Source of the DNA: an uncultured Francisellaceae bacterium
GTDB lineage: Bacteria; Pseudomonadota; Gammaproteobacteria; Francisellales; CACEW01
NCBI GenBank assembly: GCA_905612315.1
Contig: CAJQSL010000007.1
Span: forward strand, 1-40,651
Length of the DNA: 40,651 nucleotides
Direction: 5' to 3'
Below are positions 8,682-17,981 of the stretch, in pieces (positions within the stretch are counted from its first letter, which is position 1; each line of letters starts with the position of its first letter). Both the position numbers and the translations under genes were made by a program. The notes beneath the pieces were generated by a model. It did no database searches. It was not told where the DNA came from and was given only the letters and a program-made list of their open reading frames with translations.

Positions 8682-9281
8682 TTAAGCAAAATCCATCCGA
8701 GTTTGCATTGCATGCGATAAAGTATGTACATCCGTATAATCTAAACTTCCACCAAATGGGATTCCATAACTAATTCTGGTTACGTTTTTAGATTTATCTT
8801 GCGCTAACTGATTAACATAATGACAAGTAGCATCTCCTTCAGGAGTAGGTGAAATTGCCAAAATAACTTCATCTATTGCATCATCTTCTAATCTTTTTTC
8901 TAGATCATCAAAATGCAAATCAGAAGGACCTACACCATCTAAAGGAGATAGCACCCCCATTAAAACAAAATAATGGCCTTTATAATTTCCCGTTTGCTCT
9001 AAAGATAAAACATCCATCGGCATAGAAACTATACATAACTTGCTAGCATCTCGATTTGTACTTTTACAAATCTGGCATAAATCTCCTTCGCAAAAATTAA
9101 AACACTTAGAACAATGCGATATATTTTGCATGGCTTGTTTTAGTTTGTCTGCCAACTTAAAACCTGCATTTCGATCTTTTTCTAATAAATGCATGCATAA
9201 TCTGGCAGCTGAGCGCTCACCAATCGATGGCAACCGACTAAATGCCTGAATTAACTCTTGAATTGACTTTGGATATTGCAT
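8682..9281 (-). CDS. recR: Recombination mediator RecR
   Basis: RecR acts with RecO (and RecF) to load RecA on SSB-coated gaps. The 199-residue protein has the N-terminal helix-hairpin-helix region (LPSIGERSAARLC), a C4 zinc finger (Cys57, Cys60, Cys69, Cys72), and a Toprim domain with the VILAISPTPEGDAT segment. The C-terminal Walker-B-like region includes RISYGIPFGGSLDYTD. In many bacteria recR follows dnaX-ybaB; here it follows a fic gene by 19 bp, so the usual cluster is broken. Confidence 0.96.
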   Translation of the reverse strand: MQYPKSIQELIQAFSRLPSIGERSAARLCMHLLEKDRNAGFKLADKLKQAMQNISHCSKCFNFCEGDLCQICKSTNRDASKLCIVSMPMDVLSLEQTGNYKGHYFVLMGVLSPLDGVGPSDLHFDDLEKRLEDDAIDEVILAISPTPEGDATCHYVNQLAQDKSKNVTRISYGIPFGGSLDYTDVHTLSHAMQTRMDFA

Positions 9282-9300
9282 TTATAGTCTCACGCTTATA

Positions 9301-9981
9301 TTAAGTAATTACTAATTTCATACTTTCATCTATTGCTTTATCCAAAAAAGCTTCCAGCTTATCTGCATCGCCTAAAGCATCTAAATACTCTTTTCTATGA
9401 TCATCCAAAATTAAAGGCGGCACTATATCATTTTGAATGGCTTGATAAGTAGTAATAAGCCTTCCAACCCGTCCATTGCCATCAGCAAATGGGTGTATCA
9501 GCTCAAAATCAATATGAAATTTGGCTATATCATTTAATGAAGATATTTTAGATTGATATAATAAATTATTAAGATCTTGATCTATAAGATTGGGAGGAGT
9601 TAACTTAATATCAACACCTTTTATAAATCTTTCATCTAGCCTCCAAGCTCCAACTGGTTTGTCTATCCTCTCAGGAGTTACTTTTAAAGCTTTCTCAAAC
9701 AAAATAGCATGCATATCTTTTATTAAGTTTGTATCCAAGTTTTTGGTTACATTTGCCGCTTCTCTTAATACAAAATCAAAACAATCCGCAAAACCTAAAA
9801 CCACTAATTGCTCATGCATAGGTTTACTATCAGCGCTAATTCCTGTCTCAAGTAGCCTTTTGGTTTCGCCATAAGTTAAAGTGATTCCTTCAATAGCGCT
9901 AGAGTGATGCGTGAAACTTACTCGTAAGCTATTAAATAAGCTGGTTTTTTGTATATTTGTTAATTCAGATAATTTATGCAT
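9301..9981 (-). CDS. Fic-domain protein with N-terminal inhibitory helix (class II)
   Basis: Fic enzymes transfer a nucleotide monophosphate, usually AMP, to hydroxyl side chains of target proteins. The active-site loop HPFADGNGRVGR (residues 163-174) matches HPFx(D/E)GNGRxxR with every catalytic residue. An N-terminal (S/T)xxxE(G/N) motif is present as SSAIEG (residues 27-32), the autoinhibitory helix of class II Fic proteins. The enzyme should therefore be intrinsically repressed through Glu31. At 226 residues it is a compact Fic without the usual C-terminal winged helix. There is no antitoxin gene beside it. It lies upstream of recR on the same strand, so the two may share a transcript. 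Its target could be bacterial or host; the sequence does not say. Confidence 0.9.
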   Translation of the reverse strand: MHKLSELTNIQKTSLFNSLRVSFTHHSSAIEGITLTYGETKRLLETGISADSKPMHEQLVVLGFADCFDFVLREAANVTKNLDTNLIKDMHAILFEKALKVTPERIDKPVGAWRLDERFIKGVDIKLTPPNLIDQDLNNLLYQSKISSLNDIAKFHIDFELIHPFADGNGRVGRLITTYQAIQNDIVPPLILDDHRKEYLDALGDADKLEAFLDKAIDESMKLVIT

Positions 9982-10027
9982 TTGTATTTTGCGCCTATCT
10001 AATCCAATATAATCTAATAAACTAATT

Positions 10028-10966
10028 CTAATCTGTGAGTTTATTATAGTAAAAAATATAACATCCTAATACATATAAAATAACAATAGAGCTAATTGTA
10101 AGCTCAATTAAAGCTATTATATAAAAAGCACATCCCCAGCTTATACTTAAATATTCAGATACCCAATTACTAAACTTAAAACATGCCAACGTACTAATAG
10201 CCAAAGGGAAAGTAAAGCATGAGAAAAGCGGGGTAAACTTATCTTTTATTATTATCGAGAAAATACAAAAATATACAAAAGTTACTAAAACAAGAGAAAA
10301 GCTTGCGAAAAACAAAGTTATCACAACACTTGGATTATTAGAAATTGTTAAATACCCACTTAAACAAATACTAGCTGGCGCTGCAAATACCGCAAGTGTT
10401 GGCGCTTTGGATCTTTGTAATTTTTTGCAAAAGACAAATCTTAATAACAAAGCGAATAGTAAAGCTATAAATAACACAGACACTATCCATAAAATTGCAT
10501 AACTTACCTTCGTATAATTTATTGATGTAATAGCTGAGCACCCTAACCCAGCGCCAACAGCTGGAACAAACCAAGCTGATATATATTCTTCTAACTTTCT
10601 TCTAAAAATATGAAAATAAAAAAATGCGGCCAATAACAATAAATGTAATATCACCATTACTGCCCAACAAACTCCAGCTAGCCCTACACTGCCATAGGCT
10701 ATTACATCACTATAAATCATACCTAACATTGTAAGAGTCGCCAAAGCGGTAATAGTTATAGGATCTTTTAACCCAGATATTAATGATTTAGGGTAAAATA
10801 TAATCTTAAGCCAAACTGGCAAACATAAAATTAAAGATATAGATAATAAAACTATATAAACTACAAAGCCAATAGTTGGGAAAATCAAATTCCAGCAAAC
10901 CCCAATACTGGCTAAACCTAGTGCTAAGCCACTTATAGCAACTGGATATTTTTTTAAATTACACAC
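10028..10966 (-). CDS. TDT-family (TehA/SLAC1-like) anion channel or transporter
   Basis: This 312-residue, highly hydrophobic protein has about ten membrane segments and opens with PVAISGLALGLASIGVCW, the N-terminal signature of the tellurite-resistance/dicarboxylate transporter (TDT) family that includes TehA and plant SLAC1. Members pass small anions or export C4-dicarboxylates or sulfite, and the substrate here cannot be read from sequence. The start is GTG with an AGG about 9 bp upstream. It sits 46 bp ahead of the fic gene and 32 bp after the DUF4143 ATPase gene on the same strand. Confidence 0.75.
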   Translation of the reverse strand: MCNLKKYPVAISGLALGLASIGVCWNLIFPTIGFVVYIVLLSISLILCLPVWLKIIFYPKSLISGLKDPITITALATLTMLGMIYSDVIAYGSVGLAGVCWAVMVILHLLLLAAFFYFHIFRRKLEEYISAWFVPAVGAGLGCSAITSINYTKVSYAILWIVSVLFIALLFALLLRFVFCKKLQRSKAPTLAVFAAPASICLSGYLTISNNPSVVITLFFASFSLVLVTFVYFCIFSIIIKDKFTPLFSCFTFPLAISTLACFKFSNWVSEYLSISWGCAFYIIALIELTISSIVILYVLGCYIFYYNKLTD

Positions 10967-10998
10967 TATATTAACCTACTCTCTAAAAAACTTTATAT

Positions 10999-12177
10999 TT
11001 ACTTTAGATTAAATACTTCTTGTAAAAAAACCAAATAATTTAAAGCCTTAATTTCATCTGAGATAATAAACTCATCACCGCGATAAACTAAATATCCTCT
11101 TAATTTATTATCTTTATTACCAGCATCTACAAAAAGCCTTTTAATATGCTTAATCATTTTTAAACTAAAGGTTCCAGATTTTTTGATTTCCAACCAATCT
11201 TGATGTGTTTTGTAATCTATTATTAAGTCAACCTCTTGCTTTAAGTGCGTTCTAAAATAATATAACTGAGCTCTGTTATCATTGTGTTTTATTTGTTTGT
11301 AAATATCAGAAACAACAAAATTTTCAAATAAATTACCTGCCATCGGACCTTGTTCAAATTGTTTTTCTGTCTCAATTCCACTCAAATATGAAACTATTCC
11401 CGTATCATAAAAATAAATCTTTGGAGATTTAATAAGCCTTTTGCCTAAATTTTGATAAAATGGCGGCAATAAAAAAACAATATATGATGCCTCTAAAACA
11501 GAAATCCACCGCTTAATTGTATTTACCGCAACCCCTAAATCATTTGCAAGTTCCGATAAGTTTAATAAAGTTCCTACTCGAGTGGCTAGCAAATTTAATA
11601 ATCTTCTAAACTCACGCAAATCTCCGACATTATTTAAAGTTCTAACATCTCTTTCTATATAAGTATTTATATAACTAGACATCCACTGCTGGTTATACTG
11701 ATAATGCTTTTCTATTAGCTCTGGATAAGATCCACTGTAAACACTTTGAGTTTGATAAGCTGGCGGAATTTCCTGTGAGTCAAAAGGCAGAACACTCAAT
11801 AACCCTATGCGCCCAGCTAAACTTTCTGTTATTTGTTTTAACAAACTAAATTGACTCGAGCCTGTTAATATAAACTGCCCCATTTCACTACGGTTATTAT
11901 CAACTTTTAATTTTATATAATTAAATAATTCAGGAACTTTTTGTACCTCATCAAAAATAATATGCTTTGCATATCTTTTAAAAAAGAGCTCAGGATCATC
12001 CTGGAAAAAAGAAATAAGCTTCGGGTCATCAAATGTTACATACTCATAATCTTTTTCTAATAGATATTTTAATACCGTAGACTTCCCAGACTGCCTCGGC
12101 CCCGTCACTCCCAAGACTGGGAATATTTTAAGATATTCCAAAATAGAACTTTCTATTTTTCTGTTTATATAATGCAT
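10999..12177 (-). CDS. AAA-type ATPase with C-terminal DUF4143 nuclease-like domain (first of two in the window)
   Basis: The protein has an N-terminal AAA_14 ATPase domain with Walker A GPRQSGKSTVL, Walker B IIFDEVQKVPEL and a sensor-like FILTGSSQF. The C-terminal DUF4143 domain contains a winged-helix region (LSELANDLGVAVNTIKRW) and the PD-(D/E)xK-like YFRTHLKQEVDLII. Members are widespread and strain-variable, and most are functionally uncharacterised. I start at the ATG at 12177 (MHYINRK), which has AAGGG upstream, instead of an in-frame codon 48 bp earlier that would run into an inverted repeat. Two copies of an ATATTTGC/TTGCAA repeat lie just upstream and look like an operator. Confidence 0.88.
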   Translation of the reverse strand: MHYINRKIESSILEYLKIFPVLGVTGPRQSGKSTVLKYLLEKDYEYVTFDDPKLISFFQDDPELFFKRYAKHIIFDEVQKVPELFNYIKLKVDNNRSEMGQFILTGSSQFSLLKQITESLAGRIGLLSVLPFDSQEIPPAYQTQSVYSGSYPELIEKHYQYNQQWMSSYINTYIERDVRTLNNVGDLREFRRLLNLLATRVGTLLNLSELANDLGVAVNTIKRWISVLEASYIVFLLPPFYQNLGKRLIKSPKIYFYDTGIVSYLSGIETEKQFEQGPMAGNLFENFVVSDIYKQIKHNDNRAQLYYFRTHLKQEVDLIIDYKTHQDWLEIKKSGTFSLKMIKHIKRLFVDAGNKDNKLRGYLVYRGDEFIISDEIKALNYLVFLQEVFNLK

Positions 12178-12204
12178 TTTACAACCCTTTAAAAAAAACA
12201 TGCC

Positions 12205-12291
12205 ATATTTGCTATGACATTGCAACTATAGCAGAATACTTGCACCAAAGTAAGAATTTTTGTGTTATATTTGCTTTTTCATTGCAAATAT
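12205..12291 (-). promoter_or_regulatory. Two operator-like inverted repeats upstream of the DUF4143 ATPase
   Basis: ATATTTGC, a 9-bp spacer and GCAAATAT form a perfect 8-bp-arm inverted repeat at 12267-12291. A second, less perfect version sharing ATATTTGC and CATTGCAA lies at 12205-12225. The copies are 62 bp apart, close to six helical turns. Both lie between the mpl stop and the ATPase start, which suggests binding sites for a dimeric regulator, possibly the ATPase itself. Confidence 0.5.
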
Positions 12292-12299
12292 TACATGTT

Positions 12300-13787
12300 T
12301 TAAGCTTTGGATTTACAACTCAAAGAATTAATTAATTTACCATGTACCCCATCAAACCCACCATTGGACATAATCACACACTCATCATTATCTTGAAGCT
12401 CACCTATATAATGCTCCAGCATCTTTTGGGTATCTCTAAAACAATAACAATTATCTAATCCATTTAATAAAGCCTCACTATTCCAATCTAAATCTTTTGG
12501 AATATAAACATAAACTAGATCAGCTAACTTAAGAGCATCTACTAAATTATCCTGATGAATATTCATACGCATAGTATTTGATCTAGGCTCAAGCATAGCG
12601 ACTAATCTTGATTTGTTATTTAGATTATCCGGGCAAGATTTAAAGCCTAATAAAGCCTCTTTAACAGCTGTAGGATGATGCGCAAAATCATCATATATTT
12701 TAACTTTGCCATCATCATAAATACACTCGCACCTGCGTTTAACTCCTTTAAAATCAAATAAAGCATCAACTGCTTCTTGCGCTGTGACTTTAACTTTTTC
12801 ACCATTTATATCATTATAACACTCACATGCGGCAATTATAGCAGCTAGTGCATTATGTAAGTTGTATCTGCCTTTTAAATCCCACGAGCCAGTAGCTATT
12901 ATTTTTCCATAATTATAAATATTAAATTTATTATTGCCTATTGCTCTAATACTCCAATCAAGCTTATCTATATTAGATAGATTAGATAGATTAGATAAAT
13001 CTATATTATCTAGAACTTTAAAATAAGATTTCTTACAAAAAACTCCCATATCTAAAACATCTTTTAGATTGGCATCATCATTTGGCAAAATAACTTTGCC
13101 ATTTTCTGGAACTAACCTTACGCCATGATGAACCTGTTTTTTGATCGCATCTAAGTTTTCATAAATATCGGCATGATCATATTCAAGATTATTTAAAATA
13201 AAAATATCAGGAAAATAATGTACTAGTTTGGCGCGCTTATCAAAAAAGGCTGTGTCATATTCATCGGCCTCGATTACAAAATAGCCATTATCACACCCTA
13301 AAGCTACCGGATGCCCAAAATTTTTAGGAATACCTCCTATAAAAAAACCAGGATTTAACCCTAACTTAGTTAAAATCCAAGCTAGCATGCTCGATGTACT
13401 AGTTTTGCCATGGGTACCAGCTACTGCTATTACTTTTTTATTTTTTAAGATATTTTCTCTTAGCCAATCAGGCCCTGAAGTATAATTATATTTGGATTTA
13501 TTATTTAATAACTCCTCTACTATTGGCATCCCTCTTTTTGCAATATTACCTATTATTATTAAAGTATTTTTGCTTAAATCTTTCAGCTGACTTGCGTCAA
13601 AACCTTTAATTATATCTATACCTTGTGATTGCAAGTAAGTACTCATAGGAGGATATATATCCCTATCACACCCTGTTACCGCATAGCCCAAAGATTTGGC
13701 CAAAGATGCAACACCTGCCATAAATGTTCCGCAAATACCAATAATATGGATGTTTTTTTGTAAACCCAACTTACTCACCTCCGACAT
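12300..13787 (-). CDS. mpl: UDP-N-acetylmuramate:L-Ala-gamma-D-Glu-meso-DAP ligase (murein tripeptide ligase)
   Basis: Mpl recycles cell-wall tripeptide by ligating it to UDP-MurNAc in the cytoplasm. The N-terminal IHIIGICGTFMAGVASLA is the Mpl signature that separates it from MurC. The Mur-ligase P-loop is VAGTHGKTSTS, followed by EADEYDTAFFDKR, the HNALAAIIA segment and the C-terminal DDFAHHPTAV. I start at the ATG at 13787 (MSEVSKLG), overlapping the upstream permease gene by 17 bp, which implies translational coupling; an in-frame start 24 bp earlier is less likely. A short LSN repeat in the middle (LSNLSNLSNID) is encoded by a 9-10 bp tandem repeat near 12970-13000. Confidence 0.93.
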   Translation of the reverse strand: MSEVSKLGLQKNIHIIGICGTFMAGVASLAKSLGYAVTGCDRDIYPPMSTYLQSQGIDIIKGFDASQLKDLSKNTLIIIGNIAKRGMPIVEELLNNKSKYNYTSGPDWLRENILKNKKVIAVAGTHGKTSTSSMLAWILTKLGLNPGFFIGGIPKNFGHPVALGCDNGYFVIEADEYDTAFFDKRAKLVHYFPDIFILNNLEYDHADIYENLDAIKKQVHHGVRLVPENGKVILPNDDANLKDVLDMGVFCKKSYFKVLDNIDLSNLSNLSNIDKLDWSIRAIGNNKFNIYNYGKIIATGSWDLKGRYNLHNALAAIIAACECYNDINGEKVKVTAQEAVDALFDFKGVKRRCECIYDDGKVKIYDDFAHHPTAVKEALLGFKSCPDNLNNKSRLVAMLEPRSNTMRMNIHQDNLVDALKLADLVYVYIPKDLDWNSEALLNGLDNCYCFRDTQKMLEHYIGELQDNDECVIMSNGGFDGVHGKLINSLSCKSKA

Positions 13788-15348
13788 CTGGAACCTCTGG
13801 TATATCATCACCTTTTAAAATACTAATTCTAGCCCAAAATAAAATTAAAGCGCTAAAAATAGCTATAACCACAGCATCCCAGCCAAAAGATAAAAAGTGA
13901 TTTCCTCCAGAAAAAACCCCAAGATAGGTTATAACTCCCATACCCATTAAATATCCAAACACCCAAATAGCTTCTTTAATATTAAACTTTACCCCCTCAA
14001 AGCTTTTGCGTGAGATAACTACAGAAAGTAATAATAAAGCTAATCCTACCAGAATAGCTATTAGCATTTGTTTAAATATACTCCAACCAGTCCAATAAAT
14101 TATTAAATTACTAAAATAAAAAGCTAAGAAACACCAAACATGCGCAAATGGTAATTTAAAATCCCTTTGTTGCTCAGGCCAAATAGTTCTTAGTGAAATT
14201 AAAGCTACAGGCCCTATTACATAACACAATACAAAAGCTGAAACCAAAAACCCTACCATCCCTTGCCACCCAGGAGACGGGAAAAACAATAACATCCCAA
14301 TTACAAAATTTAAGCTAACAGCTATGTATGGCACCCCGCTTTTATTTAAGTTTTTAAATATCTTGGGGAAATAACCATTTTGACTCATCGCAAATGCAAA
14401 TCGAGAACTAGTTGCGATAAAGATCAACGCAGTTCCAAGTGGCGCTAGAACTGCCATAGTAAATATCATTTTTTTAAGAACATCTAAATGATACAAATGC
14501 GCCAGCCCCACAAAAGGACTGGTATCTCCAAAAAAATGTAACTTACTCCAACCATGAATTAACATATCAGGTTGCACGCTACCAATAAAAGCCACTTCTA
14601 AAACAAAATAAACACATAAACAAATTACTAATGCCCCAACTAATACCAGCGGTATAGTCTTTTGTGGATTTTTAGCCTCACCTGCTAAAACTATAGCAGG
14701 TGCGTAGCCTGCAAAAGAGAAGATAATCCCGCCATAAGATATTGCACTAGCAACCCCGTGCAATCCATTTGGCATAAATCCGCCAACGCTATGAAAATGA
14801 TGAATATTAAATGCTGCATAAATTAAACAAACAGCTACTATAACTGGCACAAAAACTTTAAACCAAACTATTACAGCATTCCATCTAGATAGCCACTTTA
14901 TGCTCGCAAAATTTAAAATACACATTAAAAATAAAACAATAGCCGCAGCAATATAGCCTTCGCCAGTCAAAACCGTAACCCCCATCTTTTGCGAAACTAA
15001 GATTGGATACACGCTCGATAAATATTGCAATACGCCCATCGTCTCAACTGGAGCTACGGCAGCATATCCTAGCCACATCATCCAACTAAAGATAAAGCTG
15101 GTTAAAGTACCATGGGAAAACTGTATAAACCTTGCATTACCACCAGGAACTGGCGTAAGACAAACTAACTCAGCAAAAGTCATCGCAATAATTATCATCA
15201 TTACGGCACCTACAACCCAAGATATTAAACTAGCAGGCCCCGCCAGCTTAGCTGCAAAATACGGGCCAAATAACCAAGCTGAACCCATAATTCCACTTAC
15301 GGCACTGAACATTAAACCAAATGGTCCTAGTGAGCGTTTAAATTCCAT
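13771..15348 (-). CDS. APC-superfamily amino acid permease
   Basis: This 525-residue integral membrane protein has about twelve helices. The N-terminal FSAVSGIMGSAWLFGPY matches the unwound substrate-binding helix 1 of APC transporters. The block FAGYAPAIVLAGEAKNPQ is the conserved helix 6 to loop signature of this family. It resembles the aspartate/glutamate or broad amino acid:proton symporter branch, but the substrate cannot be read from sequence. The ATG has AAAGG upstream. It overlaps mpl, so import and murein-peptide recycling may be co-expressed. Confidence 0.88.
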   Translation of the reverse strand: MEFKRSLGPFGLMFSAVSGIMGSAWLFGPYFAAKLAGPASLISWVVGAVMMIIIAMTFAELVCLTPVPGGNARFIQFSHGTLTSFIFSWMMWLGYAAVAPVETMGVLQYLSSVYPILVSQKMGVTVLTGEGYIAAAIVLFLMCILNFASIKWLSRWNAVIVWFKVFVPVIVAVCLIYAAFNIHHFHSVGGFMPNGLHGVASAISYGGIIFSFAGYAPAIVLAGEAKNPQKTIPLVLVGALVICLCVYFVLEVAFIGSVQPDMLIHGWSKLHFFGDTSPFVGLAHLYHLDVLKKMIFTMAVLAPLGTALIFIATSSRFAFAMSQNGYFPKIFKNLNKSGVPYIAVSLNFVIGMLLFFPSPGWQGMVGFLVSAFVLCYVIGPVALISLRTIWPEQQRDFKLPFAHVWCFLAFYFSNLIIYWTGWSIFKQMLIAILVGLALLLLSVVISRKSFEGVKFNIKEAIWVFGYLMGMGVITYLGVFSGGNHFLSFGWDAVVIAIFSALILFWARISILKGDDIPEVPDVGGE

Positions 15349-15545
15349 GATAAATAAACCTTTATAAATATTATTATAAGAAAACTAATTATTCATCATA
15401 AAATACCGGAATTTTGGTATATCTTCTAGTTTTTTCGTGAGATTGGCGTGATTATCTTTTATTACGTTTTAGTATTTAGATGATAGTAAATTTTAAATAA
15501 TCTTTGCAATATCAATATAATATTCAAGACCCTAATAATTGAGTT

Positions 15546-15568
15546 TGATTTTAATTAAATTAAAATCA
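15546..15568. repeat. AT-only palindrome between recD2 and the permease gene
   Basis: TGATTTTAAT (15546-15555) and ATTAAAATCA (15559-15568) form a 10-bp perfect inverted repeat with a 3-bp loop. No T-run follows on the minus strand, so a Rho-independent terminator for recD2 is doubtful; an operator or weak hairpin is possible. Confidence 0.4.
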
Positions 15569-15601
15569 CAAAAAAACTACCAATATTATTTAAAGTTTAA
15601 A

Positions 15602-17815
15602 CTAAGAACCTTCACCCAAAAACCTAAGCCACTCAACCAAGTAAGTTAACCTACGCATTTGCGCATCTCTTTTAACCGCAATCCCAATAGCCTTTTTTTG
15701 CCCAATTAAAATAACTAAAGATTTACCGCGAGTAATAGCTGTATAAATTAAATTACGCTGCAACAAAGTATAATGCTGCATAACCATAGGAATTATAACA
15801 ACAGAATACTCCGACCCTTGAGATTTATGAATAGTAATAGCATAAGCAAGCTTAATTTCATCAAGCTCACTTAGCTCATAACTTATCTCTAAACCATCGA
15901 ACTCTATTACACATACACCCTCTTCTGGGTCTATTCTTGAAATTATTCCTATATCCCCATTAAAAATATTTTTATCATAATTATTAACCGTCTGAATTAC
16001 TTTATCTCCTGGAGAGAAGCTTTGGCCAAAACGCTCGACTTTAATATCTTTATTTGGATTTAATAATTTTTGTAATCTAATATTTAAAGCTTGCGAACCC
16101 AAACCTCCTTTGGTCATAGGAGTTAAAACTTGCAGCTGAGTTCTAGGGTCAAATCCAAAAACCTTATCTATCTTATTTAAAATAATTGTATCAATTGCAT
16201 CTGCTATATTTTCTACATCATTTTTATAAATAACATAAAAATCAGATTTAACACCTTTATCTAAAATATTAGGCATCAAACCTTCATTTACTCTATGCGC
16301 ATTTATAATAATCTGCGAGCTTTTAGCTTGCCTAAAAATCTGAGTTAATCTAACTACAGACAAAACTTCAGAATCAATTAAATTAGCTAATACAGCCCCA
16401 GGGCCAACCGATGGCAGCTGATCAATATCTCCTACAAAAATAACAACGCAATTATCTTCAATAGCTTTTAACAAAGAATTCATCAAACAAATATCTAACA
16501 TGCTAGCTTCATCTAAAATTAAGCAATCGCATAATAACGGAAAATCTTGACCTCTTTTAAACCCGCCATTTGTTGGGTCAAACTCTAATAATCTATGGAT
16601 AGTTTTAGCTTCCAAACCTGTACTTTCAGCTAATCTTTTTGCAGCTCTTCCAGTTGGTGCACATAATTGCACCATCGCACCCCTTTGAGTTATTAGGTTT
16701 AATATTTGCCGAACTACAGTTGTTTTACCAACTCCAGGCCCACCGGTTATACACAAAATCTTTTGGCTCAATGCTTGAATGATTGAATCTTTTTGCCCGG
16801 AAGATAGCTCAATCTCACTGTTTTTATCTATCCAATGATTAACATCATCAAGATCCATATTAGAAAACTTAGGAGACTTGCCTTTTAATAATCTTGTTAA
16901 ATGCAATGCTACTTGCTGCTCTGCATTATAAATTTTATCAAGAGCTACAGAATTTTTACCATCATCAAATGGTAATGCGATAATATCTTGTTTTCTAATA
17001 GCCTCAACTAAGGCTTGTTGTAAAATATCTTTTGAGATACTTAATAACTTCTCAGCTTTAGTTATTAAATCATCTTTTGAACATGCGCAGTGACCATCAT
17101 TGGTGTGCTCTTGCATCGCAAAATATAAACCTGCTTGCGCACGCTGGGGTGAGTTTAAATCTACCCCCATCCTAATAGCTAACTGGTCAGCACTTTTAAA
17201 GCCAACCCCCCAAATATCCCTAGCTAGGCAGTATGGATCAGCTTTTATTTGATCTATGGCAGTATCCCCATATCTTTTATATATTCGCGTGGCCCGGGCT
17301 GTACCTATTCCATATGATTGCAAAAACACCATTATTTTTCTAACCTGGCGCTGATCTGACCAAGCTTTGGTTATTTTTTCAACTCTTTTAGGCCCCAAAC
17401 CATCAATTTCTAATAATCTATTTGGCGTCTCATCGATTATCTCAAGAATTTTCTCACCAAATTTTCTAACTAATTTTTTTGCATAAACCGGCCCGACACC
17501 TTTTATCATGCCAGATGCTAAATATTTTTCTATGCCAGCTAGAGTTGTAGGTTCTAACACTTGTAAAGTATTAGCTTTAAATTGCAATCCATATTGCCCA
17601 TGAGTACTCCAAATGCCAGATGCATCTACGCACTCGCCAGCATGAATACTTGGCAACGCTCCTGTCACGGTGACTAAATCCCGCTGACCTTTAACATTTA
17701 CCCGCAACACACAAAAACCACTATCTTCAGCATGAAAAGTTACTCGCTCCACGGTGCCAGTTATATTTTCCAAAGTTTTATTTGTATTATTATTTTTATC
17801 TAAAGTTTGACTCAT
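15602..17815 (-). CDS. recD2: RecD2-family ATP-dependent 5'-3' DNA helicase
   Basis: This is a stand-alone superfamily 1B helicase (RecD2 type) acting in DNA repair without RecBC. The N-terminal OB-like region begins ITGTVERVTFHAEDSGFCVL. Helix-hairpin-helix motifs follow (SGMIKGVGPVYAKKLV, EIDGLGPKRVEKI). Walker A is ITGGPGVGKTTVV, motif II is LILDEASMLD, and the C-terminal UvrD-like motif is YAITIHKSQGSEYSVVI, then TAITRGKSLV. The usual start is uncertain. I use the ATG at 17815 (737 residues); an in-frame TTG at 17842 would add nine residues. Confidence 0.93.
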   Translation of the reverse strand: MSQTLDKNNNTNKTLENITGTVERVTFHAEDSGFCVLRVNVKGQRDLVTVTGALPSIHAGECVDASGIWSTHGQYGLQFKANTLQVLEPTTLAGIEKYLASGMIKGVGPVYAKKLVRKFGEKILEIIDETPNRLLEIDGLGPKRVEKITKAWSDQRQVRKIMVFLQSYGIGTARATRIYKRYGDTAIDQIKADPYCLARDIWGVGFKSADQLAIRMGVDLNSPQRAQAGLYFAMQEHTNDGHCACSKDDLITKAEKLLSISKDILQQALVEAIRKQDIIALPFDDGKNSVALDKIYNAEQQVALHLTRLLKGKSPKFSNMDLDDVNHWIDKNSEIELSSGQKDSIIQALSQKILCITGGPGVGKTTVVRQILNLITQRGAMVQLCAPTGRAAKRLAESTGLEAKTIHRLLEFDPTNGGFKRGQDFPLLCDCLILDEASMLDICLMNSLLKAIEDNCVVIFVGDIDQLPSVGPGAVLANLIDSEVLSVVRLTQIFRQAKSSQIIINAHRVNEGLMPNILDKGVKSDFYVIYKNDVENIADAIDTIILNKIDKVFGFDPRTQLQVLTPMTKGGLGSQALNIRLQKLLNPNKDIKVERFGQSFSPGDKVIQTVNNYDKNIFNGDIGIISRIDPEEGVCVIEFDGLEISYELSELDEIKLAYAITIHKSQGSEYSVVIIPMVMQHYTLLQRNLIYTAITRGKSLVILIGQKKAIGIAVKRDAQMRRLTYLVEWLRFLGEGS

Positions 17816-17909
17816 TAAACTTATAACACCTATTTTAAGCAATATTTAAAGCAATTTATTATTTAGATTTATTTTGAATATTGCAAGCAGGTTTTTAAAA
17901 TATATTCTC

Positions 17910-17942
17910 AACTCCAAAAGATGAACTTCATTTTTTGGAGTT
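17910..17942 (+). promoter_or_regulatory. Inverted repeat in the promoter region of the second ATPase gene
   Basis: AACTCCAAAA (17910-17919) and TTTTGGAGTT (17933-17942) are perfect 10-bp arms around a 13-bp spacer, 40 bp before the ATPase start codon. It could be an operator for autoregulation. It lies between divergent recD2 and the ATPase gene, so it may affect both. Confidence 0.5.
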
Positions 17943-17981
17943 GATGGTATACAATATAAAAGCAATTAGATAAAAAATATT

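Noticed and set aside
15546..15568. AT-only palindrome as the recD2 terminator
   Set aside because: No T-run follows in the direction of recD2 transcription and the stem contains only two GC pairs.
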